This document shows, in pieces, positions 1 to 12,700 of a DNA stretch of 64,000 bases. The position numbers and the translations under genes were made by a program. The DNA is taken from contig CM060733.1 in the NCBI GenBank assembly GCA_030704615.1, forward strand, positions 50,964,001-51,028,000, given 5' to 3'. Position 1 is the first letter of the stretch. The number at the start of each line of letters is the position of its first letter. The notes under the pieces were generated by a model. It was given only the letters and a program-made list of their open reading frames with translations. It was not told the DNA's origin and made no database searches. The stretch is from Takakia lepidozioides. Its lineage: Eukaryota; Streptophyta; Takakiopsida; Takakiales; Takakiaceae.

Positions 1-227
1 TCTGAACAACCCAAAGCCCACCCACAAACGTGGCATAGCTGCAAGATTGGAAATGAGAACCTCATCAATTTGCCACAGTGCAGGCTTGTCCCATTAACTT
101 AGTCAACAAGAAACCAATCCAATTACCTGAATCACAACGACACATGTCACATAAGTTTCTTTACAATCGATTTCGCCTGTCTCTGCTCCCTTTCCCAGAT
201 AAAATTCAAGGATAAGATGGGATGTAC

Positions 228-2837
228 CTGAACCTCACGCGCTTCAATTCTCTTCCACCCTCCGGCAAACTGATTACTGTCAGATACACACCAGGGACAT
301 CTTCCTCCACCCATGTGCTCTGTTCTCCCTCACCACATGCTTGCTCACTATCTCCCTCACACCCTTGAGCTTCTGCTTGAGGTAGCCTTTCATCATAGGC
401 AGAATCTCCATGCAAGTTAGCTCCTGCACTGGTATCTCTCATTGAGGTCCCACATGACACACCAGGACTGTAGGCTGGAGTTGCGTATCCTGAAGCCTGT
501 TGACCCCCAAAACAGCACTGTTGTGATACATGTCCTAAGGGACTGAAATGCATTTGAGTAGGTGACGTTGTCAATCTGTCCATCATGTCAAAATAGCCTC
601 CTCTAGGCTACTTCAATACAGAACACAAAGAGACTTTGCATAATACAACCACCATAAAGCTCCATTTTATCTCATCTCATTATTGATCAAACCAGAGCTA
701 AGGCTCCTCATTGTGCATTCCCTGGGAAACATTGGACATAACATACTACCCTGCAGGGTTTTCACTGTAAGACAGCTGAAAACTGTGTGCGACAAGGGAG
801 GGAGAGAGAGAACAGGTCATGACCGGAGATACAAGTTAGTCAGTTATACCTCTTCTTCAGAACTTGATGTGGGAAGGTCTGTTGCTGCTGGTCTCTCAAA
901 TGCAGGTACATTGTAGACAGCTCGAACTCGATTTCCATTCTCAGCCCACCAGGCCTCTGCTTCCTTTTTGGTGAAAATATCACGGCTGCAGATTAAGAGA
1001 GATGGCCCTTATGATCAAACCTTGTATCCAATAATGGACTGCCATATCCAACCAATGGTGCTATGGACTGAGGTAGTAACTTGAGATCCACATAAGATGG
1101 ATCCAATCAACATCTTACTGGCTCAAGATTAGCTGTGCTTCCCCTACCTGACTCTGGCTGTGTCCATCATCATCAATTTCACATAGAAGAAAATACCTTG
1201 TACTTAGTAGAGGTAAAAATTGTTGATGTCAATGACTGAACAGCAGACCCCTTTGGAACTTCTGAGAAATATCCTGATTGAACATGGAATTTTTCACATT
1301 ACATATGAAGAGGGTTACCAAAGAGCCTGCTTAGGCCCTACTACTGGTGCTGTCTGGAAATGCCATCAAGGATGGACACATACCACAAAGATCATGCAGA
1401 ACCCCAGCAACCACGCCTCCACCAAAAGTGCAATTACTGACTGGCTTTTGTTGATTTTCCACTCACAGTGAACCTACAACAAAAAGTCCGGGTTAGATGC
1501 ATTGGAAGGCAGGGCAATACCTGAATCGGATGCGCTTGAGGCCATTGCAACCATTGGGTAAGGCCACAAACGTGATGAAAACCCCGAGCTCAATTTGTGA
1601 GAACCACTCGGTGCCTGGATCGCATTCGCCAGCCGCTGTGATGCCACTTGAAACTTTGGATACATCTGAGCCCTTCACTGCCTCATCCAGCAACTCATTA
1701 TTGTAGATTTGGGGCTGCCCCACAGTGCTCTGTTGAGTCAAAAGTGTCCCAATCATCCACAACCCGTTGCAAGGACGTCAGCCTATGAGCAAGGGTATCT
1801 GTGTCTGCTAGAAAAACCTTCCTCTCTGACTGAGGTCAGGTGACCCCACAAACAAGGAGTCACATAGCTATGCCAACCAGGGACAATATAAGACTTCTTG
1901 TCTCTTGGCCAGAACTTACAGAGCATTTGGTAAACTTTTGATCCAGACGAGCAATGTGGACTGAAGGTGTGAACCCTTGGCCATATTCCCGGTCGAAGTC
2001 TATTTCTTTCGAGGGTGTCGCCGCGCGATAGTGATCGGTGGGTAGAGAGAACTGCCCACTCTGGATCTCAGAAGCAGCATCAAGCGTGGTTACGGGGTGC
2101 ACTGCATGGGCAGTATCATGGTCATACACAGAGGCTGAGCAAGGCCTGCACGAATGTCTGTACGCACCCAACGAGAACTTCACAGCTAACTCCTTCAGCT
2201 GCAGCACAGTTCATAACAATTAGAGGAGCTCCGAAGGATAAAGCACTGACAGCACACCTAAAACCCGATGTGTTGGGTTCGGTTGCAAAGTGCAAAACAT
2301 GAAGTTGAATGAAAATGACCAAGCACATCAGAGAGTCCCAACTCCCCAACTGAAGTCCTTGTTAAAACACGGTCTGCATGTTTCATGAATCACTTTGAGA
2401 CACCTGCCTAACGCATGTCTGGAGCGGAGAGAGAGCATAAACCACTTATTAAAAAAAAAAAAACCCTGCTGGCAGGAATTTCACACCTTTCACAGCAATA
2501 CCGATTCGTCCTCCACGGAAAACAGTACATTGTATCTGCTCCAGAATGAGCAGCTCTAATTTATCTGGATAAACATCTACTTTAAAGACTTGCATTCGAC
2601 AAACATGACATTCAACGAACAGCTATGGAACTCCTAAAACGCGATGATGCACAACTCTTCCCCCAACCCTGCGATACCCAGGCCCCCACTGCCCAACCCC
2701 CCTATCTACCTCTCGCAGGCCATGAATAAAACCTGTGAGGTGAAAGACTTGAGCCGCCTGGGGTCAGCTCTCGACTTGGGGGCATAGCTGGATTCGATGG
2801 CCTCTTCCAAAGACTTGGCACTTATGCATGCCAACAT
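228..2837 (-). CDS. BREVIS RADIX-like protein (BRX family), 3' end cut by window edge
   Basis: BRX-family proteins are plant-specific plasma-membrane regulators of polar auxin transport and vascular or root growth, built from a short N-terminal region and two BRX domains. Exons read on minus: 2733-2837 (starts MLACIS, keeping the N-terminal Cys used for membrane attachment in the family), 1920-2198 (conserved LKELAVKFSLGAYRHSC block), about 1521-1729 (first half of BRX1, ending GLKRIRF, phase 2), 850-985 (second half of BRX1, FTKKEAEAWWAEN), about 228-517 (linker plus first half of BRX2, STWVEEDVPGVYLTV to ELKRVRF, phase 2). Both BRX domains are split by an intron at the same place, as expected for an ancient internal duplication. 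The final exon with the end of BRX2 is not recognisable in bases 1-227 and probably lies to the left. The acceptors of the third and fifth exons are the least certain. Family assignment is firm; the exact paralogue is not. Confidence 0.85.
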
Positions 2838-5327
2838 TTTTCTCTGGCACGAAGTTCACCTGAAGCCCATGTAACAGAGAACAGAGGAGACTCTAGTGTT
2901 CATATCTACTCCCCAAAAAAATTGTCTCGATTTTCGTCCGACAGCGGAATGTTGTCTGATAGATTGCCTTGAACATTGGGATGCGAAACTCCAACCAAAA
3001 AACTGGTCTCTTTCTCCCTTCTCCGGAACCCCAGTCTCCCCACCTCGCCGTGAGAACTCTTACGTTTCACAAGACAACTTCTGCAGCTCTCTTTACCACT
3101 CTCCCCCTCCGCATTCAGACTGCCAAAAAGCAGCAACTTTCAACCTCCTTCAGTAGCACACAAGTCTCAAATCCAGCTGTATCTCTCAGCCTCCCCTCCC
3201 ACGGACACCTTCAGCACAATTCTGAATCCAGGAAAGCACGGGTGCAGGAAAAAGAAACAAACACAACACAGAGAGATAGATCGTCACCAACGCACAAACT
3301 CCACTCAGAAGGGCGTCCAGACTCCGGTCAATCGATTTGTACCGATTCAATCCGAGAGACCAAAACCGAAAAAAACAAAGCGCGGGAAACTAATTTTTCA
3401 GCTTGTGTTCATGTGTCTCGCTCTCCCTCTATCCCCAACTCTAAGCCTCCAGCTCCGACGAGCTCAAAACAAGAGAGCAAGAGCTAACAAGCAGACAAGC
3501 TCTACACCGAGCTGTCTTCTCACAAGAGATAGCACAGTACACGGAGACGAGAGCGAGGCAAGATGATCTCTGTGTCCAACTCCCGACCCACACCTGCCGG
3601 CGGCCGCCACCGCAAACCGCCGGCCACCAATTTACGCGTACATTTACTAACTCACTAATTATTGTCAACCAAATTCCGTCCAGTTTTGGGCCCTCTCTTA
3701 ACTCAGCTCTGTTAGTCTAGTAATCTTCCTACTAATCCTCACAGTAATTTGCTTAGTTCTTACTAATCACATACCTCAGCTCTCACTAATACCTGTGGGG
3801 TCAGTTGACCCTTCCAGCACAGGATCCAATGATTGACCAGCTCCAAGTCTGTCCCTTGTCCCTTGTCCCTGTCCCTACCCCTTCATCACCAGCTGACCTA
3901 TCTCAGCCCTCCATCTGATTGAAAACTGGAAGGAATTTATTAGCTACAATAATTCTAATTCCCCCCTCCTCCTTTAAAAAAGAAAAGAAAAAGAGAATGG
4001 GACTGCCAGAGGCCAGAAAATATATTAAAAAGGGACAAGGTGGAGCCTGCAGTGGCTCACAATTCCTGTAATAAAAAAACAGTAAACAAAATAGCTCCAA
4101 CGGCCCTCAGAAACTGGAAATACTTGGCACGTGTGAACCGCCAAAAGGGTGGACTCTTTTAGTACTTTGATAGTTTATATGTCTTTTTTCCTTACTTCTT
4201 TTCATCCGCAATTTGGGAGACCATTTTTTGAATTGCGTCCCATTAGTCGATGTCCTCTTCCACAATGCCCGAGGCTCGCCTAATTTGTGGCCTTCTCGCT
4301 GGCTGTGGAAGAGGACATCGACCGGAGGAACCCGAAAAATTGAAACACTGCGGTGTAAGGTCAACTTGGAAACTCTTGGTCGAAGATGGGTTTGCTCGGA
4401 GCTGTCCCTAGATTGTTTGATAGTGTTATCGTAAGTTGTTGGCCCTGCTGCGGCCTCCGGGACGTGTTTTTAGCCTAGCATTTCGCTTAAGGTACACTTG
4501 CTAGTCACTGTGCTGGCCTGATTTCCGCTCTTATTTCCTCAGCGTCATTTTCGACACCGGAGATAAAAACTACTGCCTGTATCCTCCTCATATTTCTCAT
4601 GGGCTCTCAAGAGGATAGTTTTTTTTTTTTTTTTTTTTTTTCCACTTTTCTATGTGATTAAAAGGGCTCCAATCCTTCAAAGAGAACACATAAAAGGGTG
4701 ACAATTATCACTATTTATTATAATTTGGTTGTCATTGGCAGCATTATCATCGTCATTCTGTATTATTATTATTTTTTAAACTTTGGTTCAAAAAGCTGAC
4801 GCACTGTTGTGTTTCTCACTTATGTACACACTAGTGGATGAACAGAGTCAGGTCATTGTGGATGTGAAGAGTCGTCGTCCATCCGCCCTTGGACGGAGTG
4901 GACGGAGAGCTCCGTTGACGACTCCCGACGTAGACAGGCTGCCGTTCTGACGTTCTGACCACAAACCGCCATATTGTATATAATTGTATTTGCTTGCTTG
5001 TTTATTGCTATAAATGAAGGTTAGACTATTATGCTCTCATATTAAAATTTAATATGCTGTTGTGTTGGAAGGGAGACTGACAGTTTGTGGGTGGGATGAT
5101 ACAATAGTCAACACAAGTTTTGAAAAACTGAAGCAGTTTTTCAAAACAGCTGGTCACAGTTTTCAAATGTCTGTACCACACTGAGTGGACCACCAACAAC
5201 AGTTTGCTAAAGATAAATAAATATTGTACAATAATATCTATATATACATTTTTTTTATTTCTATTTTTTCAGAAAAAGGACAGCCCCCAATAGATTGCCA
5301 GTGCCCAATATATTTACCTATGTAGTA
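2838..5327. other. gene-free stretch upstream of the BRX-like gene
   Basis: This stretch holds the presumed promoter and leader of the minus-strand BRX-like gene and no exon I can recognise. It contains a perfect hairpin at 4246-4322 (listed separately), a 23-base T run near 4619-4641, an imperfect inverted repeat around 4868-4955, and near 3975-4060 a purine-rich tract followed by a sequence resembling the A-rich 3' end of an old LINE on the minus strand. Confidence 0.5.
4246..4322. repeat. perfect 19-bp inverted repeat with 39-base loop
   Basis: Bases 4246-4264 (GTCGATGTCCTCTTCCACA) and 4304-4322 (TGTGGAAGAGGACATCGAC) are exact reverse complements, so transcription from either strand would give a 19-bp perfect stem. 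The arms do not extend outside these bases, and there is no obvious target duplication. It could be a foldback relic, the end of a palindromic element, or a small-RNA hairpin; nothing here decides between them. Confidence 0.7.
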
Positions 5328-6186
5328 GACTCTGGTGGAGTTTCCGGATGGTGATATCTAAGTGGGCAAAAGCCATTCTTAGAGAAAGAAAATAAAGTAA
5401 ACGGAAACACAGCCAAGCCTAGACTGGGCCGGAGACTTTCTACGGCATAAAGACCTTGTGAACCCACAAACTTTTTGATCGACAACGGACAAGAATGCAA
5501 CGATAATAATACCACACACAGCCGAATGGTGGTGATTCTTAGAATATTCTTACCAGAAGTGGGGAAAAGCCATTCTTAGAAAAATAAAATAAAGTAAATG
5601 GAAGCCCAGACTCGGCCGGACTCTTTCTATTGCGTAAAGACCTTGTGAACCCACAAACTTTCTGATCGAGCAACAGACAAGAATGCAACGACAATAATAT
5701 CACATACAGTCGAATGGCGGTAATTCTTAGAATATTCTTATCGGTCTGGTGGAGTTTTCGGATGGTGATATCTAAGTGGGGAAAAGTCATTCTTAGAAAA
5801 ATAAAATAAAGTAAACGGAAACACAGCCAAGCCCAGACTCGGCCAGAGACATTCTACGGCGCAAAGACCTTGTGAACCCACAAACTTGATCGACAACTGA
5901 CAAGAATGCAACGACAATAATATCACACACAGCCGAATGGTGGTAATTCTTAGAATATTCTTACCAGTCTGGTGGAGGTTTTGGATGGTGATATCTAAGT
6001 GGGGAAAAGTCATTCTTAGAAAAATAAAATAAAGTACGGAAACACAGCCAAGCCTAGACTCAGCCGGGGACATGCTACGGCGTAGAGACCTTGCGAACCC
6101 AGGAACTATTTGATCGAACAACGGACAAGAGTGCAACGATAATAATACCACACACCGCCGAATGGGGATGATTCTTAGACTATTCT
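5328..6186. repeat. four-unit tandem repeat, unit about 190-225 bp
   Basis: A unit containing TCTGGTGGAGTTT, GATATCTAAGTGGG, AAAATAAAATAAAGTA, GACCTTGTGAACCC, a GACAAGAATGCAACGA segment and GAATGGTGG recurs four times, beginning near 5328, 5550, 5742 and 5966. The second unit lacks the first ~30 bases. The last unit decays after 6170. Unit-to-unit differences are point changes and short indels, so the array is moderately old. No conserved reading frame runs through all units, so I treat it as non-coding satellite-like DNA or a repeated part of an unrecognised element. Confidence 0.85.
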
Positions 6187-7740
6187 TATGAAGTTGTAAA
6201 CTAGATTGGGATACGGCGAGTTTTACAAGAATTTGGTGTAGACTGATTATTTTTATACTAGGTACTTACATGTTGTAAAAAACGCCCAATTGTCGAATAT
6301 AGGACTCCCTCAGTTGCAGGTTGAAACCATTTGTGCTTTGGAATGTAAAATGAAAGAATAGCTAGAGATATAGGGTGCCATAGTGCCATCGTCGCCACGT
6401 CATCATCACCACGTCATCGTCAAGCAAAACTGGACAGCATTCTTCCACATCCATCCTTTGGTAGCTCTCCAACATTCATTGAAATCCAACCAAGGAGGCG
6501 TTAAGTTACATAGTTGATGACAACTTTGACCAGAGCTTCAAAGGTCCCATGCAGACGGAGCACACTAGGATTTGTTCTTTAAATGTAGCCTGCTGCAAAA
6601 CACATGTCTGTCAATCTCTGCCTTTACACTTTGCACCCACCGAGCTTTCAATGCCCCTCATATCGCTCGCACCACAAAATCCTTCATGTGAGGAGGGGAT
6701 GGCAGGAATTGAAGGAGAAAAGGAGGGCGTTGGAGAGATTCAAGGGTCTCCTAGGAAGTCGAGCCCCATTGCGAAGTCCCAAAAACAAATCCTTCCAGTT
6801 GATATGGTGGGTTGTCTAGCGATGGAATTGGGTTACGGATTCATGATTTGATGATGATGGAGGGTACGCCGGCGTCTTGATCGATCTCCACATGAGCATT
6901 GAAATTTGTACTTGTGTACAATCAGATTGTTTGGAGGGACTGCATTTGAATGACACAATGAAAGGGCCCACAGATAATCAAGGTAATCTGACAGCAGCAG
7001 GTAGACAGCACCCCCTGCGTGCTACAACAATCATAAAGGACAAGCGTTGGGGCCGCCACAAATTTCCTGCTGCAGACTTGTGTGAGAGAAGAAACATCCA
7101 AGGCTCTCAAGTGGATGTAGTACAAATCACAGTCCAAAACAAACTTTGGAAACCGGGAAGGCCAAAGAGCAACGAGTTCCATAGCAAGCAGAGCGCCAAC
7201 TCATCATTGTGTGAAAGAATAATCAACCTGTCAACATCGTCTTCTTCATAACGATGGTTGGAGTCTTCAAATCAATGTGGGGGGTTCTTGTTTCGTCTCC
7301 CACTCCAACATGGAAAAACTCACAGCAGGCGAGGAGTGCATAATTTAATTCGATTATATAGAATGGCGTCTCTTGATTCTATCTAGAAACTTTGAGAGTT
7401 TTGAATGTTTCAACTAAACTACAAAACCTTGCCAGGCCATATGTCCAACTCTTGCAGAATTGTCAGCTACCGACTTACACCTTACGAAAAACTTCTAAGG
7501 ATAGTTCTGTGGGCGACAGCCGAATGTCAACCTTGCAGACCTGTTGTGTGAGAGGGGGGTAATCGTCTGTACAGTGAGCTGGCTGACATTCAAATTGTTT
7601 CGAAAGACTACAGTGCAAAAACCGATTGAGTCTGTCCACTGGGCATGCCAAATTTGGTACATAGAATGATACATATCAATATACGAAGCGAGGCGAGACG
7701 TTTGTTTGTTTGTTTGGTTTGGTTTGGTTTTGTTTTGTAG
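6187..7740. other. gene-free stretch, nothing recognisable
   Basis: Open frames here are short, overlap on both strands and show no family similarity I can see. It ends with a T/G-rich GTTTGTTTGTTTGG run that also precedes the second copy of the repeat listed next. Confidence 0.4.
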
Positions 7741-8111
7741 CGTTGAGATGTCCCAATCCGCAAGGCCCCAACCCTGGTGCTTGGGACCGTTAGAAAGCCC
7801 TCGACGAGGGAGGAGGGGTGCGCGGGCTTGGTCTCATGATGCGGGCTTGGTCTCATGATTTTTGGACCTGCGGTGTGGGAGATGTGGAATTCCAAGTACT
7901 TTTGGTAGCTGGAAATTCACAAAAAATAGAAAAAAATGGCAAAGTGGGCATTCTTGGACAATGGTTGGAACCTCGACGGGAGAGATATCAAGGGGAAGGT
8001 CTCTGGTTCAAATCTGGTCGTAGGCTCTGTGGAAAAAAACTTACTTAGATGTCATTGGACACTTGGGCCAACGGCAAAGGCTATCTTAGAGGTTGCATTT
8101 GGGCCTCGACA
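7741..8111 (+). repeat. SINE-like repeat copy 1 with tRNA-like A and B boxes
   Basis: The copy starts CGTTGAGATGTCCC after a GTTTG-rich run and contains a segment resembling a tRNA gene: an A-box-like TGGTTGGAACC near 7962 and a B-box-like GGTTCAAATCT at about 8005-8015, spaced as in polymerase III promoters of tRNA-derived SINEs. The same order of landmarks recurs about 500 bp downstream. No tail or target duplication could be fixed, so the ends are approximate. It could instead be a duplicated segment that merely carries an old tRNA-like sequence. Confidence 0.5.
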
Positions 8112-8253
8112 TTGGAGAGGCACTTTGATACATAGGGGATTGCACTTGGACTTAGGGACATGGGACACTTGGGCCATCGGCATAGGATACCCTAGTCAAT
8201 ATATGAAGGAAGCCAGTTTGTTTATTTGTTCAAACAGTTTGTTTGTTTTGTCA

Positions 8254-8600
8254 CGTTGAGATGTCCCGAACTGCGGGCGCCAGCCCTGGTACTTGGTACC
8301 GTTGGAAAGCCCAGCCCTCCCTCGACGAAGAGGGATGCACGGGCTTGGTCTCATAATTTTTGGACCTACGGTGTGGGAGATGTGGAATTCCAAGTACTTT
8401 TGGTAGCTGGAAATTCACAAAAATAGCAAAATGGTCTTTCCTAGGACAATGGTTAGTGGGACAATGGTTAGAGCCTCGACATGAGAGATATCAAGGGAAA
8501 GGTCTCAGGTTCAAATCTGGTCATAGGCTTTGTGGAAAAAAAATGCATTTGGACTTGGGTGACATTGGACACTTGGGCCAATGGCACATGCTACCCTAGA
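8254..8600 (+). repeat. SINE-like repeat copy 2 with tRNA-like A and B boxes
   Basis: This is the second copy of the same unit, again preceded by GTTTGTTTTG and beginning CGTTGAGATGTCCC. It has a better A-box-like match (TGGTTAGAGCC, 8465-8475) and the same B-box-like GGTTCAAATCT (8508-8518), about 33 bases apart. It shares the stretch from GTGTGGGAGATGTGG through AAATTCACAAAA with copy 1, and then the trailing CATTGGACACTTGGGCCA motif. Confidence 0.5.
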
Positions 8601-8747
8601 GACTGCAGATATATCAATAATGATTGCTGAATAAGTTGGGACTTGACATGGGAGAGGTAGGAAATTGCACTTGGTCTTAGATTTCAATTCTTCACACATG
8701 GCCAAAGGTACAAGCTACCCTAGAGGTTGCACTTGGTTCAACGACAC

Positions 8748-8880
8748 AGGCTACCCTAAATAAATTGGGCCTTGACATGAAAAACGTACTTGGATACATA
8801 AGAGATTGCACTACAGGCTACCCTAAATAAATTGGGCCTTGACATGAAAAACGTACTTGGATACATAAGAGATTGCACTG
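8748..8880. repeat. 67-bp direct tandem duplication
   Basis: A segment starting CAGGCTACCCTAAATAAATT and running through ACATAAGAGATTGCACT occurs twice with a 67-base period and essentially no differences, so the duplication is recent. It sits at the end of the SINE-like region, whose ACTTGGGCCAATGGC and CTACCCTA motifs recur loosely from 8050 to 8925. Confidence 0.85.
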
Positions 8881-8925
8881 AGGGCTAGATGACATGGGAC
8901 AGTTGGGCCAATGGCGCAGGCTACC

Positions 8926-9779
8926 CTAGTACTACTTTAATTCAGATGGGAGACACTTATGAGACACAACTCCTTGAAAAGAATAAGCCTTCATATGGAT
9001 ATATTTTGCACAACCCTGGTCTGACTCAGAATCAGTCCTGCAAAAAGTTTAACCCTTCTGAGTGAAACAGTTCTAGTGGGTCTTTCAAAGCCAGTGCTAC
9101 TACATGAAACTAGGTGGCCAGAAAGAGCCCATTTGAACACTGGGCAAAATTATCCAATACATCCAATCAAATGTTCTGCAAAAGCTTCTTCTCTGTTGAC
9201 TACAACACCCAACTATCAATTGATGAAAACTTGAACTGATGTGCTAGAAAGCACCGCTCTTGGATGGTTGGGTCACGAATCTTTTCCGGATCAGTGCAGT
9301 GGGATGTTCTCATCAGGTATAGACATCTAAGATATGCACACAGAATGAAGTCATCTCGCTACCAGACTGATATTCTAAGCAACAGCCCAGCTTCATACGT
9401 GGCAAGAAGAAGAAACGGGTATGGAAGAGGGATAAGAGCTTAATATCCCCTGGTTGGGATGAAAAGTTGCTTATATGCCCTCAATACAGAGATGAAAGTG
9501 AAGTCAAACACATTTTCTGCCAGACTAATGTGTTCTGTTCTTGCATAATCAGCCTAAGTGAAGAGACATTTGCTCTTTACAGATTATGTACCAAATCAAC
9601 TCACTATCTCTCTCGCAGTGTTGAAGCCCTTCAATTTTTCTTCTGAAAACCCATCCTTCGGAAGTGAATCTGACACTGCGCCACCACTCGCAAATCACAT
9701 ACAGAAGATCCGCACTTCTGAAACTATGAATACAAAGTTGACCACCAAAAGAAGCAGCACTTGCCACCCTGCATTCAGG
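8926..9779. other. gene-free stretch downstream of FREE1
   Basis: I see no exon, repeat or RNA gene here. Part of it must be the 3' untranslated region of the minus-strand FREE1 gene, whose stop codon is at 9780-9782. Confidence 0.4.
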
Positions 9780-12700
9780 TCAATTAGCACTCACAAGAAA
9801 GGGATGCTGGCATATCCCGCACTCCACTGTCTCCGTCCCAAAGCTTGGAACTTGCACCTGTAGTTGTATGATCACAGCAGTGGAAATGGTTGTTAGGCAC
9901 AGAGCAAGGAATCCATACCGTAATAATTGCAAGTATTGGTTCAAAGGCCTAAATGTAACTCCTTCCACGGGAGCTTTAGCACCATACTCACGGATTCAAT
10001 TTGGACACACTAACGTATGAAGGAAGATGAAGTGGTGAAATGAACCTGGAGATGGATAGTGCAAGTAGGGCAGGCCACCTCCCGTGTCTGTGGACCTAAC
10101 CCGTCCGTTGCAGTTTGATTTTGCCACAAGTGGGGTGGACCCTGAGGCATCGTTGAACCAAAGCTGCCGCCACCATTGCTACGTTTTGGCAAGGCCTCAG
10201 CACCACAAGCTGGGCAGCGAGTGTTGCTGCCAGTGACCAAAGTGATGCTCCCGCACTTGCTACAATTGAGCACTGAGGTCTGCGCAGATGCTTTTGAGTT
10301 TGCGGTGCCGGTGCTGCTGCTTTGGCTGCCTGACATAGCCTTTCTCCCTGCATTTCGCTCCAGCTCCTCCTAAAGTTCAAAGATCAATGGCGGTTATTGG
10401 ACTACAGCGATTTGCAATGCAGACGTGGGGTCACCCAAAGCCTCAAGACTAAGACATGGCTAAGGAGGTACCACTCCCATCAACTCCATCAAGGATGCAC
10501 TGGTCAAATACAAGACTATCATACACCTTGCCATCAAAGGGCAGTTCTACTTTTCTGCAGTTTACAATAAATATACACTTTGGAAAATTTCATTACTCAT
10601 AACATCAGCCAAGGAGGACCACTCAAGGTTGCACACAGCAATTTAACTAAGCTCCTGCTTCTGCATCACCATATATCCCCTTGTCTGCACATATCACTAC
10701 AGCTTTTAACAGGATCCACAACACCTTTGAACCTGTATGACCCTTCCTGAGGGAACTCACTATACAACTAAACTCATGGAGCTTCAAGTCATATTGCTCC
10801 TTTGATCACGAGCAAGAACTTTAGTATCGGGGAGAAGATGGACCAGACTCAAAGGAGAGGATAACAGAAGATACTATATGAAGTTGGAAGTAAGCAACCA
10901 CTGGTTGGCGAAGCTAGCAGATCATGACCACAATAGGTCATAGGATCTAGACCACTGAATGTCCCGGGCTGAGCCTATTAGCGAGGTGCTATCCCGAGGC
11001 TGGGGATCCCCTATAAGTAAGACTTGAGGATGGGAGGAGATTCATTGCTTACAGAACTTCAGTGCTTGTCCTTGGTCTAGGTTATGTGATGTACTACAGG
11101 ATGATACTGCTCATATGAGGTTAGTTTATTAGCTTGCCCAGGTGTCTTTGTTTCTAGTCCTGAGTTTGGAGTCTAACAGCAATTAGGTTTCTTCACCTCT
11201 TTCTTTGCCTAAATTATGCACATTACATACCAGTCTTGGCCATTGACTTGTAAGACTAAGTTGGTGTCTAAATTGAGTGTGCGTATGTGCTATCAAGTCC
11301 AAAGCTGCTATACCATTTTGCCTGCTAATTCTAAACAGCTGAAAATAATGGGGACAAGTTGAAGAGAAAATGCTCGATGTGACATCCAGAGAAGCTCTAG
11401 GAGAGAGCAACTCCATCATCTATGGAGCCCATGGCCACCCAAACTATAATCTATAACTTGCCAAATTTGTCTTTTTCTCTCCTACATCTCTCTCATCTCT
11501 TTCATTAATGCAAGGACAACCTTCTGTGTTCTTCCCACCACACACACTACAGACTACACAGCAACTCCCCATCGTAAGCCTTGGTGCATATATGAATTCG
11601 CAGCCCATACGCTTCCACATAGGGGGCTGCAACTCCAGATTGCAAAAAGGATCGGATCATTTCACTTTGGCCTTCATCCACCACTTTTCCATCCTCTATC
11701 AGTGTATTACATCTCCTTGACAAAATCCCATGGCCTGCTAAGGAAACACCTGTATGACCAAAACTGGATGGTAGTTTTTGACTAACCCCTCCTCATGGAT
11801 GTTGAAACTGCAGAATGCTACGAAAACTTTTCTGCAGGTAGATAGAGGGATCAAGACAAATCGACCTTAACATATTGGACTCCATGAATGAGGGGGAGGT
11901 ACCTGAAGCTTCTTGGCCAGATCTTCATGTGTACGCTGGGCGGGCACCTTGCTTGTTTCCTTCATGTTAGTCAGCCTTTGTGTCACCTCTGCCTGCAAGC
12001 GTCACTCAGGAACTGATAGTTAATCCTTTGGCTGCATCAAAAACCCAGAGGAAAGCTAAACTATCAAATGACATTTGGCTCAGCTTCAAAACCTTAGCTG
12101 GAGCGTTCAATCACGGGGCTCCTCCTATGAATTTCTCTGCAAAGACACTTGCATGTCCAATGACCTAACCCAAGATAAACGCCACAACCTGGTACGTTCT
12201 CCTGTGAGTTTTAAGTGTCTCCAACTCCATTGAAAAAGTCCGGCCAGTTGAGGAAACTTCTAGTTATTACTGGTGATACATCTTACGTTTATTCAATCTC
12301 CCATGTGCATAGAAGAACCTCTCAAGAATGTGATAGTGGATTCAACAGGAAAGTTACCAGGCAGCGATCGCACACGCGTACAACCTGTGCATCCTCCTCA
12401 GCTGTAAGCGGGGTTCTTCCCCGTGTGCACTTGTCACAAAATATATCTCCACAATTCCTGCAGTGGTGCTGTATGCCAACCCAAGAAACCCATCATTGTT
12501 TGTCAGACAAAGTTGATTACTCTGTGTATCTGCCTCGACAAGGCTGAAGGCCACATATTTCACCGACCCCCGTCCCTCTGCTGGTGGTGGGGTCTCTAGC
12601 TTACAGCAAGCCGAATCTAATAAAGTGCATTTTCCCTAGTCTGCTAGTGATACTGGATAACTGACTGCATACATGGACCTGTCTACTGGCCACCTACCTG

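Noticed and set aside
2896-3487. Open frames of up to 172 codons on plus upstream of the BRX-like gene
   Set aside because: Composition is low-complexity Ser/Gln/Lys-rich, frames overlap on both strands and no family motif is present. It lies where the BRX promoter and leader should be.
5738-6151. 137-codon minus-strand frame in the tandem repeat
   Set aside because: It is a by-product of the repeated units; the frame is not kept in all copies.
5300-6190. CRISPR-like array
   Set aside because: Units are ~200 bp long, diverged and lack the repeat-spacer pattern; the genome is eukaryotic.
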